Source of the DNA: Tubulanus polymorphus
Lineage: Eukaryota > Nemertea > Palaeonemertea > Tubulaniformes > Tubulanidae
Assembly (NCBI RefSeq): GCF_964204645.1
Contig: NC_134029.1
Coordinates: 10,470,850 to 10,534,849 of the forward strand
Length of the DNA stretch: 64,000 nucleotides
Reading direction: 5' to 3'
Shown: piece by piece, positions 51,581 to 62,334 of the stretch
Layout of the letters: each line of letters starts with the position of its first letter
How positions within the stretch are numbered: position 1 is the first letter of the stretch
Made by a program: the position numbers and the translations under genes
Notes under the pieces: generated by a model
What the model saw: only the letters and a program-made list of their open reading frames with translations
Told to the model about the DNA's origin: nothing
Database searches by the model: none

Positions 51581-51877
51581 TTAAAAGTGTCTTCCTATGC
51601 CTTGTTGGAAGGCGCAGGAATCGCTGGCAGAGGCGATAGCCTCTTCTAATTGGTTCCACTCAGCGGTAGTACGCACAAAAGAGTTTTTGTACTGGTCTTT
51701 CCTGCTGAACGGCACTTTAAAGCACATAGAGTGATTGAACACTGTTCTCTGTACTAGATTTGTAGCTTCAAACTCTCTTAGATGTCCAGTTTGTATTTTC
51801 CTCCTGTTTGCGCGAACTCGTTCCAGAAACTGGTCAGGTGGAAGTGCCGGTACTAGACCCCCAACAATCTTATACAT
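51581..51877 (-). pseudogene. LINE RT C-terminal domain
   Basis: MYKIVGGLVPALPPDQFLER, then RKIQTGHLREF, then FVRTTAEWNQL is the conserved C-terminal tail of Jockey/CR1/Rex-type ORF2 proteins. It is separated from the RT at 52078 by frame breaks around 51900-52077. Confidence 0.75.
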
Positions 51878-52077
51878 AAGAATAAGATGAGATTTCTTTC
51901 TTCGAGTTTCTAGTTGTGATAGGTTTTACGAATCGAGCGATGTGATACACATCCTGGATTATGAGTTGTGTAGTCTCTAGTAGTGAATCTAACAGCCTGG
52001 TGTTGGATGCGTTCCAAACGATCAATGTCACTTCTATAATGCGGGTCCCAGACGACTGCTGCGTACTCTAGTTTCGA

Positions 52078-53414
52078 TCAGACAAGTGCTAGGTATGCCA
52101 TTCGTTTACAGTTCTCTGGGGCATAGCGCAAGTTTCGGCGTAAGAATCCCAGAATAGAACTGGCCTTTGCTGCGATAGAGCCAATATGTGCATTCCATTT
52201 CAGGTCCTCCGATAACAAGACTCCTAGATATGGGCTGCTGGTGACTCGCTTAAGTATCATGTTGCCTAAGCAATAGAAGTATTCTGACTTAGCACAGATA
52301 CTGAGTATGTTACATTTCTTGGCATTGAAGCTCATACCCCAGTCATGTGGCCATCGTTCAAGGCTTTCTAGGTCCTTCTGTAGCGTAATGTGGTCACTAA
52401 ATGATCTGATGACTCGGTAGAGTAGGCAATCGTCTGCGAAGAGGCAACAAGCAGGGTGGGGAACAAAGTCGAAAGCCTTGCTGAAATCCAAAATTGCTAT
52501 GTCTACTTGCTCGTCTGAGTTATAGGACATAGTTAAGTCGTTCACTGTTGTAAGGAGTTGGGTTTCACATGAGTGTCCTGCTCTGAATCCATGATTTAGG
52601 TTAGTTAGAATTCTGTTTTTCTCAAGGTGACAGCGAAGGTGGCTGCACCCTTTTTGAGCACCTTACTTGGTATGGAGGTAAGAGAAACTGGTCTCTAGTT
52701 CTTGGCTAAGTGGCGATCTCCATTTTTAAAGATGCAAGAAACATTCGCTGCTAACCAATCTGACGGTCGCACACCACTATCAACCGATTTTTGGAAAATC
52801 TTAAGCGCTGGTGCTATGTGATCCGCACATTCTTTAAGTATAGCGTTTGGTATGTTGTCCGGTCCAGTAGCATTGGCTGGGTTTAAATCCCGGAGTAACT
52901 TGGCTACTCCTTTCTTTTCGACCGTGATTTCTGATATGGCGGGGTGGCGCTTACTTGATGTCGGCGCTGGTAAAGGTGAACCATCGTTCCGTGTAAAGAC
53001 GGATTGGAATTGTTCCAATAATATCCTGGCCTTCGTCTTAGGGTCGCTGTAGAGTTTTCCATCTTTTTTTATGGGGGCCACACCTACACAGTCCTGTCGT
53101 TTACGTTTCACATAGTTCCAGAACGGTTTAGTATTCTTTTCTCGAAATCCTTTTTCGATGGTATTGTTTACATAGTCCCACTCTGCCTTCCTCATATCAC
53201 GTCTGCACTCTTTTTGAAAATGGTAGTAGTTTTTCCAGCTGTTGTGTTTCTTTGCCTTGTTATAGAGTCTTCTTTTCCGGCGAAGCAATTTCCTGACATT
53301 ACGGGGCTGAGCGGGTACTACGCACGCTTTTTTTGGTATATGTTCGTCACACGAGGATAGTAGGCCAGTGAGACCACAGAGTATTGGTATCAGAATACTG
53401 GTCGTACATTTCAC
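52078..53414 (-). pseudogene. LINE reverse transcriptase with internal deletion
   Basis: The frame 53414-52695 has FWNYVKRKRQD and LLRDLNPANATGPDNIPNAI, and ends near RT motif 2. After breaks, 52545-52078 has AILDFSKAFDFVPH directly followed by CCLFADDCLLYR. The segment between these motifs (normally about 100 residues with SGVPQGS.L) is missing, so the RT core carries a deletion of roughly 250-300 bp. SPYLGVLLSEDLKWNAHI follows as expected. Confidence 0.85.
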
Positions 53415-54581
53415 TTATTGAACGTGCAATCTTTGTTAGGTCTTGATACTACGTGGTACTGATAATATGTCTCGGTGCTTGGCTTAACATGTTGTGGTTT
53501 GATGTTTACATCAGTAACGGTCATTACATGGTCGGCGATGCCTGGTACTGATTTGATGCTTTAAGAAGCGATGGATTTGACATGAAAACAAGATCCAGTA
53601 TGTTTGACTCTCTTGTCGGTTCTCTATGGATCTGAGTTATTTGGTTCTCGGAGGAAAGATCCAATAAGAATCTTCTAACTTCACGCTCAGAGCACATGTC
53701 TTATTTTATCCCAGTGTCCCAATCTATGTTTGGGCAGTTGAAATCGCCTGTGAGTATAACATGTTTGGGGTTTACGGAGCTGATTAGTAGCTCTAAGGAT
53801 TTATTCAGCTCATTTAGGTATGTCATAATATGCTGCGGCATGTAAAAGGAGCTAATCCATCCCTAATCTCAACTTTACACCATAGAATCTCACAGTCAGT
53901 CGATAGCTCAGGCCTGATCTCAGACACGAGGTGGCTGTGGACTAGGATGAATACTCCACCACCTCCCTTGTGTCGATCCTTTCGATAGACAGTGTAGTCT
54001 TTTGGAAAAATTTCGCTAGAACCAATCGAGCCATCAAGCCATGATTCCGTGCCACATACGATGTCGGGTTCCAGACACTTGACACATGCGGTGAACTCAG
54101 ACCATTTGTTTACTATGCTCTGAAAGTAAGCGGTTATTATACGGATATTCTGTTTTGGTGGTGCGTCAAAAACCGAGTCATTTATATCTGTGTGTGGAGC
54201 TCTAATTCGCTGGTTTGAGGTATGCAATTTCCGGTCATTATCACTGACGCTCCGGTGGCCTCGACTATCCTCCTTTTGTCGATTTACATTTCGACTGCGT
54301 TTGCTATCCCGGTGTATAATCGGACTGCTAGCTTTGAGTGGGCTGAAGTCGAGGCTTGACGTGACTGAGTCGATTGTTGCATCAGATAAGAGGCTGAAAT
54401 AGTTTGAACATTCCAATTCGTAGGTCCGAAAACTGAAACTGTCGCTGTTTGCACTGTCACATTTGAAGCAAAACCACAGCGCTGATGGTCTATTTAAGGC
54501 ATCATAGCTAGCGGAGTCCAGCTCGTAGTGTTTCATGTTCAGGTCGTAGCTAGGATTTGATATGGATTCAATATGAACCAT
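53415..54581 (-). pseudogene. LINE N-terminal Cys-rich segment and AP-type endonuclease
   Basis: The frame 54581-53823 has a Trp/Cys pair segment, a Ser/Arg-rich linker, then IRIITAYFQSIVNKWSEF, then PDIVCGTESWLDGSI (catalytic Glu) and YRKDRHKGGGGVFILV. Further breaks lead to VILTGDFNCPNIDWDTG near 53730 (catalytic Asp/Asn block) and a degraded end. This is the apurinic-type endonuclease of LINEs. Confidence 0.8.
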
Positions 54582-54718
54582 TGTGTAAATTTAGGAAAGT
54601 CTATATTAAGAATTTTGTTTCTTGTTATACAGTGAACCCCGCATAAGTCGTCATTGAATTAGGCGTATCTTCACATATCTCGTATAATTGATTTAGTCAC
54701 AATTAGGATCAACATTAG

Positions 54719-55034
54719 GATCAGTGTGGCCGAGCGGTTAGAGCGTTAGTCTGGGAAGCCAGGTCGTGGGTTCGAACCCCGTACATTGCCGTAGTGTCCT
54801 CGGGCAAGACACTTATCCTCATTGCCTCTCTCCACCCAGGAGTAAATGGGTACCTGGCCTGATAGACGACTACTGAGCGTTTGTTAGCAGCTCAGTGTTA
54901 CTTCTCCCCAGGGAGAGATGACTGATACATGTTAGAGTATAAAATTGGCCGGGGTAATAATATCGAAAATGTAAAGCGCTCTGAGCAGCCTGGCTGGATT
55001 TAGCGCTATATAAGACACATATTATTATTATTAT
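54719..55034 (+). mobile_element. tRNA-derived SINE with CATTAG target duplication
   Basis: The head GATCAGTGTGGCCGAGCGGT contains an A box and GGTTCGAACCCC a B box, but the anticodon arm is not canonical. The middle GTGTCCTCGGGCAAGACACT and CCACCCAGGAGTAAATGGGT is a central domain I recognise as widespread in invertebrate SINEs. The tail AAAGCGCTCTGAGCAGC, then TAGCGCTATATAAG, is followed by (ATT)n. CATTAG at 54713-54718 and 55035-55040 is the probable target duplication. It is full length with little decay. Confidence 0.85.
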
Positions 55035-55040
55035 CATTAG

Positions 55041-55358
55041 AATTTTCTTCTTTAATCTTTATGAAATTATGCTTATAACTTGTACTTCATATGTTGTATC
55101 AATTTTAGAAGCCAAATTTTCTGATTCCATTCAAAATACATCGCGTAAGTCACATCGCAAAATGCCGGCAGCAGATAAAAAAATACGCTACAATATTGTC
55201 AGTGTAAGACGTGTTCAGACAGTTACAATGTAATTATTTTGTGACGTTGTCTGTGTGGTGCACGTGACAGCTTTAATTGATTGATTGAGCGATATAGGAT
55301 CTGCTCATTATATGACCGGGAACATGACAAACCATGCTGGATTCTGAGCGTCGTATAT
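55041..55358. other. Host intron or flanking DNA, nothing recognised
   Basis: No frames or repeats of note. Confidence 0.4.
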
Positions 55359-55680
55359 AGCCGCGATCACACGAGCATTTTTGGCCCTGGCCAAATTTTG
55401 CCGTTTCACACGGGTGCCAAATAAGCCTGAGCCTGTTTCGCCCAGGCCAAATTTGGCTCGACCAAAAACGTCCGACCAGGCCTGAGCCAAATTTTACCAC
55501 CAGACAAATGATTGCTTTTGATTTGCAACTGATCCACTTCGCTTTGTTTGAGCATTGTTATGTATTGAGTGAATGGTTTGCGTGTCAGCGCACTCTCTAA
55601 TCAGGCAAGGGCCAAATTTGGCCTGATCCTGATACGTGCCAATTTGGCCTGGGCAAAATCGTGTCCGTGTGATCGCGGCT
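55359..55680 (-). mobile_element. MITE of the AGCCGCGATCACAC family, copy 3 (inverse orientation)
   Basis: Starts AGCCGCGATCACACGAGCAT and ends GTGTGATCGCGGCT. It contains CTTTGTTTGAGCATTGTTAT, the inverse of the block in copies 1 and 2. TATAT on both sides (55354-55358 and 55681-55685) may be a target duplication, though it is low in complexity. Confidence 0.8.
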
Positions 55681-57299
55681 TATATCGTATATTCCACGGG
55701 TTATTCGTATAAAACCATGACTTACAGATAACTTGTAAAAATACATCTTACACTTAACTCGTACATGACGTAAGTCATAGTAGAATCGTCAGTCCCGAGG
55801 ACTACGACTTATTTGACTGTATTTACAAGCTTCCTAACAATTTTGGTAATAATTTTTTGATAATTTTTAGGATAGTAATAGATATTCTGTTAGCTCTTGA
55901 TGGCACAAATTGTAACCACTGGATATACACAGCTGTTATTTTGTCAAAAGGAAGGAAACAGGGGTTGGAATTTTTATAGAAAAGTTCACATATCAGCTCT
56001 CGGCCAGTTGGAAGGACTGGGAAAATATATGCAAAATTACAATGAATTTTTCCCCATTATACTCATTGATACTTGACCTTGTTTCATTATAATTTGCGAA
56101 GAACTTCAGCATCCAAGTTCAATGTAGGAGCTGAAGGGCTTTCCTAGTGACACCATTATCAAGAACATACATATAGAACATAGTGTTGATTGTTCTGCCA
56201 TGTGCTAGTGAGTCATGAAGAATGCCCATTTCCATGTATATCATCAAAAGATGATCTGGTTAGCTTTCTCTCTCCTTCTTTAATGTAGCCTACATCAGTA
56301 TCCCTCAGAAATATAATCATTACTCCGGAAGAGTATTTGTATTTTGGAAGGTAATGACTATTTCCAATGTGGCACATCCTAATTCGGTGACAATCAGCAT
56401 CTTATGCATTATGGGACAAGCCCTGAATTATTGCAGTTAAAATGCGCCGATGAATGCTTACTAAGAATCATCACAGTGTATATAAAATATCTGAAAGCGT
56501 CCAGAATGTACGCGTGTGGCAACATAAGTATGCCTATATACATACATACATTCCTACCGTTGCCACGCACGTGTCTGCAACCGATCGACAAAATTCATAA
56601 ACATCATAGTATATACGAAATCACAGTGTTGCAATCCCTCGGCGCTCGCAATTTTGTCGGCTACGCCGTCATCTGGTTTGCATGTGTTACTCAAGAAAAA
56701 ATACCGCAGATTTAAAGGTCGGCATTCTCATCCCTGCAGCTAGAAGCATCAAATTCAATTCAATTTCATTCAGATTAAAACGAGCAAATTCAATTTGATT
56801 TCAATTTGATTAAAGACATCAATTCTAATTCAAGTTTTGTTCAGTATAAATTAATCGCAAATGATTGAGATGAAAAAAATAATTAATTGTAAGCATTTGT
56901 CTCTGTTATTTAAAGAATCAAAATTGTACTATGTTAATTAAAACAGGAGCACAAGAGTGCATGACCTTTAGTTAAATCTTTGAGCATGATTTTCAATTCA
57001 TAAACATAGCTGGAAGCAGCAATCACAGATTTGACTAAAAAGACTGTAGGTGGTTCGATTTAATCAAAGAGCTTCTCATATTTAGGGTTTATACTCGTTT
57101 TAATATCGAGTTTGGTTTGACACAACAAACATAAAATGCTGACGTGAAATAAAGGTGATCCTTATCAATTAAATGTAGAATTTGATTGAACACTGAACTT
57201 AAATTCAGTTCCTCTCAAAATATTATAGAATACAAGTTAATTAGTTGAACTTTTTGAACTTTGAACTGTTTTTGCCCAATATAACCTAAATAATCACTA
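55681..57299. other. Host intron or flanking DNA
   Basis: No gene is recognised. A low-complexity AATTC/AATTTG-rich tract lies at 56747-56845. A plus-strand open frame at 56404-56715 has no family signature. CATAGCTGGAAGCAGCAATC at 57006 faintly resembles the start of the large repeat units. Confidence 0.4.
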
Positions 57300-57975
57300 A
57301 AAATCGTATATATCTAAGTTCTGAAGTGATCGAATTCTTGTTGTATAGCAACCAAATTATTGTCTGGTTGCCAGAGGAACGAAGCTCAGAGGGACGAGAG
57401 GTAGAAGCTAAAAATAACAATATTTCATAGATGTAATATAATGTATATCTCTGTATTCATTTTAACTAGTTCACGGTGAGTTCCGGAAATCGACTGAGGT
57501 TTCAACCCTAGTTTGGGTCCCCACATCGATTTCCCCAACCCACTGAACAACAACGCTGATTGGTTGAACACAGGCAGAGCTCGAGCCCTGATAGGTCAGC
57601 TAGGGTCACCTAGGAACCCCAAAATATAAAGAGAACACAAACTGACAGATACACGTCTTTTGATTACTCATTGTTAAAATAGTTCCGGGTCTCAACCAGA
57701 GACAATACAGGAGGAGCCGCCGGGTCTGAGTATGAGCAGAGACAGGCGTTGTCAACTGCCATACTCAGAGACCGTCACAAACTACATAATTAATAAATCT
57801 AGCTTGTGATACAATAAAATTTTACATAATCTAAAAACTCAGATATCTTTTCCTAAGATGATTGCATACTAATATTTCGATACGATTAATAGATATAATG
57901 AAAATAATGATTATGATATAGAAACGTACTTATAAAATGATTATAATATGGACCGTCTCAATCCGATTTGTTACA
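57300..57975 (-). repeat. 3' LTR of the Ty3/Gypsy element (right edge firm, left edge uncertain)
   Basis: The minus strand begins TGTAACAAATCGG directly after a purine tract. The interior holds CCAAT-type boxes and a TATA-like stretch. The partner LTR lies beyond the window, so the far edge near 57300 is a guess. Confidence 0.55.
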
Positions 57976-57990
57976 TTCTCCCCCACTATG
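57976..57990 (-). promoter_or_regulatory. Polypurine tract of the Ty3/Gypsy element
   Basis: Minus strand CATAGTGGGGGAGAA, immediately followed by TGTAACA. It is the expected second-strand primer site at the inner edge of a 3' LTR. Confidence 0.6.
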
Positions 57991-58458
57991 TTCTTCAACT
58001 TAAGCATGTATTGCTAAAGTTGAAGAGGTCAGCTACAAAAACAGTTTGTTTTTTTTTTTTACTATACAAGTATCCGACTATACAAGGTTTGGACATAATA
58101 CATCGAAATCGTGTTTTTTTTTTGTACTTCACCAGAGGTGAACACAATACATCATATTATATTTTGTTGTCAAATACCATGTTACAACGCTGTATACAAT
58201 ACTACGAAAATGAAAAAAATGATTACATATTACATCATATAACACGACAGAGTTAAGTATTACGAACCAAATCAATTTAATCAAATCCGTCCTGCGACAG
58301 TGTCGGTAAGGTTAGTATACTAACTAAACCAACATGGGTAGAAAAATGTACCGTAAAATTTCTTGTAGCGATAATCTTACGAGCCTTCTGTGCCTGCCAT
58401 ACAGACACCGGAAAAACGGAGGGAATAGACTAAACTACAGATATAAGTTTATTAATGA

Positions 58459-60153
58459 TTAATTAAAATCATTGAAACAGAAGTGCGACTTAGGGCGAAA
58501 AGTGCCATGGATAGCTAGTCTATCTACACCTGCAGGGGGTTGTATAACCAAAAAATGTGGACAGAGGTCTAGATCAATTAAACGAACAGTAATGCAATTG
58601 GTTGCATTAAAACTGGTCATTAAAAGAGGGGAATGACGAGATGATTGGCGATATTGGAAGAAAATAACTAAAAGGAAGACACTCATCATTAGAACTAACA
58701 AAACAACCAAAAGACTTAACCCACTAGATATATAGTGAAAGTAGTCCTCCAGATCGAAGGGTGACACCGTAGAGGAGGGTACCTGTTGTTGGTAGTGGAA
58801 CCCACTTAGTTTCATCGCTTGCACCGGGCGCGCTATTGATAATGCAGTTAGGGAGACAGCCATTGCTTTATGGCTGAACCAGAGTTTGACGACAACGAGA
58901 CACAAGATTACCGAAAAACCTACTGAACAAAAGAGAAGAATACTGGTCCAGTCAGTAAATGAAGGAGATATGGAGATGTCCCCTGAAGCAATAGATTCTG
59001 CCAAGGTCCTTAAAACTCTACGGTCTGACTTTATGGATTTAGACAAGCGTCGCAAATTGAGATGTCATCATCGGCGAATAGTGCATTCATCGAATGATTT
59101 TACAAATCAAAAAACGGAATAGAAACAGGAACGGGTGCAGATTGAATCGTAGATCCAGAAAGGTTCGCGTATAGTTCTTTCGGGAAGAAAGACTGAATGA
59201 CCGCTATGTTAACCGGATGTAATAGAATCAATCGTGTACTAGGTTTGCATGAGTTTAAACGAGGTCGAAGCTGCATAGTGCCAGAGGAGAGGCGACATAA
59301 ACAGGGGACTGATATGACGCAAAAGTGACACCCGTTAATGACTTTATCTGAACCACAAGATAAGGAAAGTTTAGAAATCTGGTACACTAGTACCTGAGAT
59401 GGGGTAAGTTCCATGAGTGTCGGCGATACGGAATCTAATCGCACTCTGAAGTCACACAGTCTTGCAATGTTGTTCTTATCTTTGAGATACAGGGCGGCTG
59501 AACATGACGGGTCAGTGAATGATTTCAGTGGCAAATTAAATGGACATTGCAACGTGCCCCCTACAAGAAGGCAAGCTTGGCGATCAACCTCATTAAAACT
59601 GGTGGAATACTGACTGTCAGCTGTCGCAGCGAAATTAGAAAGCAAATCGAGCAATTGAGTCGAATGGCTCGAAGACCCATTAACAGGAACCGGGAAGGTG
59701 CGTATGTTAAAAAGTTGTAACGTCTTAGACAATAAGCTGAGTGGAAAGCGAATGGTAACATATAGATTAGTGCCGTTTCTGGAGTAGACAGGAACAACGT
59801 TTTTGTATATAGACGATGGGGATTCGCTAGTTAAAGGGAAACTCTGAAACTTGGTGACGAGGATAGCGTTTATACTATTGATGGAATCTCTAATGACCTC
59901 CGCATTAATCTGAAACTGAGATCATTTTCCTTCAACAAGTTAGTTAACCACCTCTTTGAATTATAAAAGCTGTAGTTCGACTTCTTGACTGGCTTCGACA
60001 TGTTTTGTGTAGGTAAGCGGGTAGTGCTACGCGCAAGTTTTTTTTAGGTCAATTGAACTCGGGTAAATAATTTTGAGATAGGCTGATGATTGCTCTTAAT
60101 ACCCTTAAACGCAGCATCCGTACGTTTATTAATGAGTTTCGCAAAAGATGATT
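58459..60153 (-). pseudogene. Envelope-like glycoprotein, C-terminal two thirds
   Basis: The frame resumes after the nested insertion at about 60145 with a heptad-like segment (LINKRTDAAFKGI). The frames around 59797-59100 carry a Cys-rich ectodomain (ACLLVGGTLQCPF, SCSAALYLKDKNNIARLC) with possible N-glycosylation sites. 59055-58459 has a membrane span (LSLLVVLLVLMMSVFLLVIF) and a cytoplasmic tail with NCITVRLIDLDLCPHFLVI. Breaks lie near 60030, 59730 and 59080. The layout (cleaved N-terminal part, coiled region, Cys-rich ectodomain, anchor) is that of class-I-like envelope or F-type fusion proteins of Ty3/Gypsy elements. It would mediate membrane fusion if intact; this copy is not. Confidence 0.65.
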
Positions 60154-60200
60154 ATGGTGGCTGATGAGGGCCATCGTGAAAAAAAAAACACGAATATGCA

Positions 60201-61160
60201 CAGAGATGCTAGTTTTCCAGAAATATCCGGAATTCCGGAAATTTAGGATCGCCGATGTCAATTCCGGAAATTGGGTGAGAATTCCTCGCAGCGACCAGTA
60301 ATGGCACGGACCGTAAAAGCGTTCGTTTGATTGTACTCGTCGTCGCTTCTGTGTTATTTTATCTTGGTTTCTGTTTCCGAGGACGTTCTGCTACAATGTA
60401 TATAGGTGTGCTTGTTGTGGTATCTGTGCGTGCGTAGGCGGAGCGCCACTGTTGTGACTCCATTTCCAATTAATAGTCAAATCTTTACGCGCCGTTGTAC
60501 ATCGTCCCGCTGACGGCCAACAATGTGAAGATGCACGTGGTAATAATTAAGATTATATTTAATAAATATCATCTCAATTATTAATTATGTCCTGAGGCAC
60601 GCAGCTTTGTAACTTTCTTTTTACCTGCAGCTGTCAAGCGGGACGGTCTGCAAAATGAGCACGCACGGAAAGATTGTCAGTCGGGAGTCGGCCGATATAA
60701 AGGCAATTGACAGCGGTATAAAAAATAAATTTAACTGGCACTGGCTAGAGTATAAGGACAGTAACGGGGACTACTTATCGAACTACATTCGTAAGTTAGA
60801 CTTAGCTGGCGTGGCGTACTGCGTCGTTTGTAAAGACCAGGTCAAATACGGTAGTGGCGAGAAAAAAGATATTCTTCGTCACCCGGATAGCGCGCGGCAT
60901 AAGAAGGCAGCGAGGGGTGTGAAGCACAACGAATGCCTTCCGTCGTATTTTCAGATGGAAGATGCCGATCGTGATACTGCCGCTAGTACATCGACACAAG
61001 GAAAAGTATCCGTCCCGTATGGTGCTGCTCCGCATATTGAAAATGTAGTAACAGTTACCGAGACCACCCAGATCGCTCTAGAACGCATCTCCGGCGGGGA
61101 GGGCCTCCAGACCCCCTTTCTAAATTCCGGAATTTTGGTACTTTGGCCCTAGCATCTCTG
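60201..61160 (+). mobile_element. hAT-like element (960 bp) nested in the TIR element
   Basis: It has 12-bp perfect inverted termini CAGAGATGCTAG, with CCGGAATTCCGGAA/CCGGAATTT words just inside both ends. TATGCA is duplicated directly outside (60195-60200 and 61161-61166). The CAGAG terminus and 6-bp duplication fit hAT-type elements with shorter duplications. The single gene covers only a BED-type finger, so it is probably a deletion derivative. Confidence 0.72.
60655..61152 (+). CDS. BED-type zinc-finger protein, N-terminal remnant of a hAT-like transposase
   Basis: A 165-residue frame. Residues about 25-75 read NWHWLEYKDSNGDYLSNYIR, then AYCVVCKDQVKYGSG, then RHPDSARHKK: an aromatic pair, CxxC and a His-x-His-like end typical of BED fingers at the start of hAT transposases. 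A Ser/Thr-rich linker follows, and the frame runs into the right terminus without the catalytic or dimerisation regions. It could bind DNA at the element's ends; that is inference. Confidence 0.6.
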   Translation: MSTHGKIVSRESADIKAIDSGIKNKFNWHWLEYKDSNGDYLSNYIRKLDLAGVAYCVVCKDQVKYGSGEKKDILRHPDSARHKKAARGVKHNECLPSYFQMEDADRDTAASTSTQGKVSVPYGAAPHIENVVTVTETTQIALERISGGEGLQTPFLNSGILVLWP

Positions 61161-61220
61161 TATGCAAATGAGGGCGACATTACGACAAAACGACAAAACC
61201 AAAATAACGCGACAAAACAA

Positions 61221-61426
61221 TTATTTTGGTTTTGTCGCCCGCGACAATTCAATATTTTGGTTTTGTCGCCCGCTACAATTCAATATTTTGGTTTTGTCGC
61301 CCGCAACAATTCATTTTTTGGTTTTGTCGCCCGCGACGATTAAACTTTTTGGTTTTGTCGCCCGCGACAATTCAACTTTTTGGTTTTATCGCCCGCGACA
61401 ATTCAATTATTTGGTTTTGTCGCCCA
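61221..61426 (+). repeat. 31-bp tandem array with GTCGCCCGCGAC core, 6-7 copies
   Basis: TTTTGGTTTTGTCGCCCGCG, then ACAATTCAATA, repeats every 31 bp with a few substitutions. The core GTCGCCCGCGAC is an interrupted palindrome. A single inverse copy (GTCGCGGGCGACAAAAC) sits near the right end of the host element at about 62252, so the array grew from the inverted terminus. Confidence 0.88.
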
Positions 61427-61631
61427 CTTTATTAGCTTTTGAATAATGAGGCCAATTAATAACGGAATGAAGACTTACGCTTTCGCCTATTTTGAAGTCG
61501 ATTAATCTGATATAGTGTCGATTATTAAGGTCATTTTGGCAGATTCTTTTTTTTAATAAAGTGATATTAAAGCGATCATTCAAGTGATCCTACTTAACAA
61601 AAGATCACATATTATTTCTTTTTCTAAAGAT

Positions 61632-62045
61632 GTACGGAAGCTTATATGTACGGAAGCGATAAAGGGCCTCGAGTTGTCGCGTTCAAACTCGCCAAGTCGC
61701 CATATTTATGTCGATATATCGCGTCAAGTTGACATATCGTGACGTTTTGACGACATATTTCGTTTTCACGACCTTCGTTTTCCTCGCGACAAGTCGACAA
61801 ATTCATGACGACTTGAAACTCAATCCTCATATCACTGTCGTCCTCATCTTACATTTCGACGTGTCTTCAAATGACAGCTTGTCCCGTGGAAAATGGACGA
61901 AAAGGCGAAATTTGTCGTGAAAACGTCACGATATGTTGACATATTCATGTCGACTTGACGCGATGTATCGCGATCTATCGACATAAATATGGTGACTTGG
62001 TGAGTTTGAACGCGACAACTCGAGGCCCTTTATCGCTTCCGTATA
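61632..62045. mobile_element. Foldback element (about 410 bp, arms about 125 bp)
   Basis: GGAAGCGATAAAGGGCCTCG, then AGTTGTCGCGTTCAAACTC, on the left pairs with the inverse complement of the right (GGAAGCGATAAAGGGCCTCG, then AGTTGTCGCGTTCAAACTC). The arms stay alignable to about 61760 and about 61920. The loop holds CGACATATCGTGAC-type words. TATAT sequences flank both ends. Confidence 0.8.
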
Positions 62046-62334
62046 TATGGGAGCCGTACAAAACTGTTGCGACCTTTTATCACGACGAAATTATGTTGAA
62101 AAAACGTGATATATCGCGATTTTTCGACATAATTAAGTCGATATATCGTGTTAATATCACGATAAATCGTTATACGGATCACGCCTTTCACCAATGTCGA
62201 CACCAACATAACCGTACCGTGGACATAATTATCACTACTTTAGCAAATTGTCGCGGGCGACAAAACGTAATGTCGACCTCATTTGCATATTCGTGTTTTT
62301 TTACAATGGCCCTTATCAGCCACCATAGATGATA

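Larger units (their letters stand above)
51498..54600 (-). mobile_element. Degraded LINE (Jockey/CR1/Rex-like), 5'-truncated
   Basis: A minus-strand retrotransposon with endonuclease and reverse transcriptase. Its 3' end is marked by ATCAAGATCAAGATCAAGAT (a short tandem tail) at 51498-51522. Coding parts are described separately. There is no LTR. The 5' end stops inside a Cys-rich N-terminal segment (WFCFKCDS). Confidence 0.85.
60154..62326. mobile_element. TIR element inserted in the envelope gene (2.2 kb, itself composite)
   Basis: The left end ATGGTGGCTGATGAGGGCCA and the inverse complement of the right end ATGGTGGCTGATAAGGGCCA match and continue through the poly(A) tract, CACGAATATGCA and CGACATTACG. 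The flanks AGATGATT (60146-60153) and AGATGATA (62327-62334) form an 8-bp target duplication with one mismatch. The envelope frame continues across it. It contains a hAT-like insertion (60201-61160), a 31-bp array and a foldback. It has no transposase of its own that I can see, so its superfamily is open. Confidence 0.8.

Noticed and set aside
56404-56715. 103-codon open frame on the + strand
   Set aside because: No conserved motif, no partner exons and no position in the AtuA gene order.
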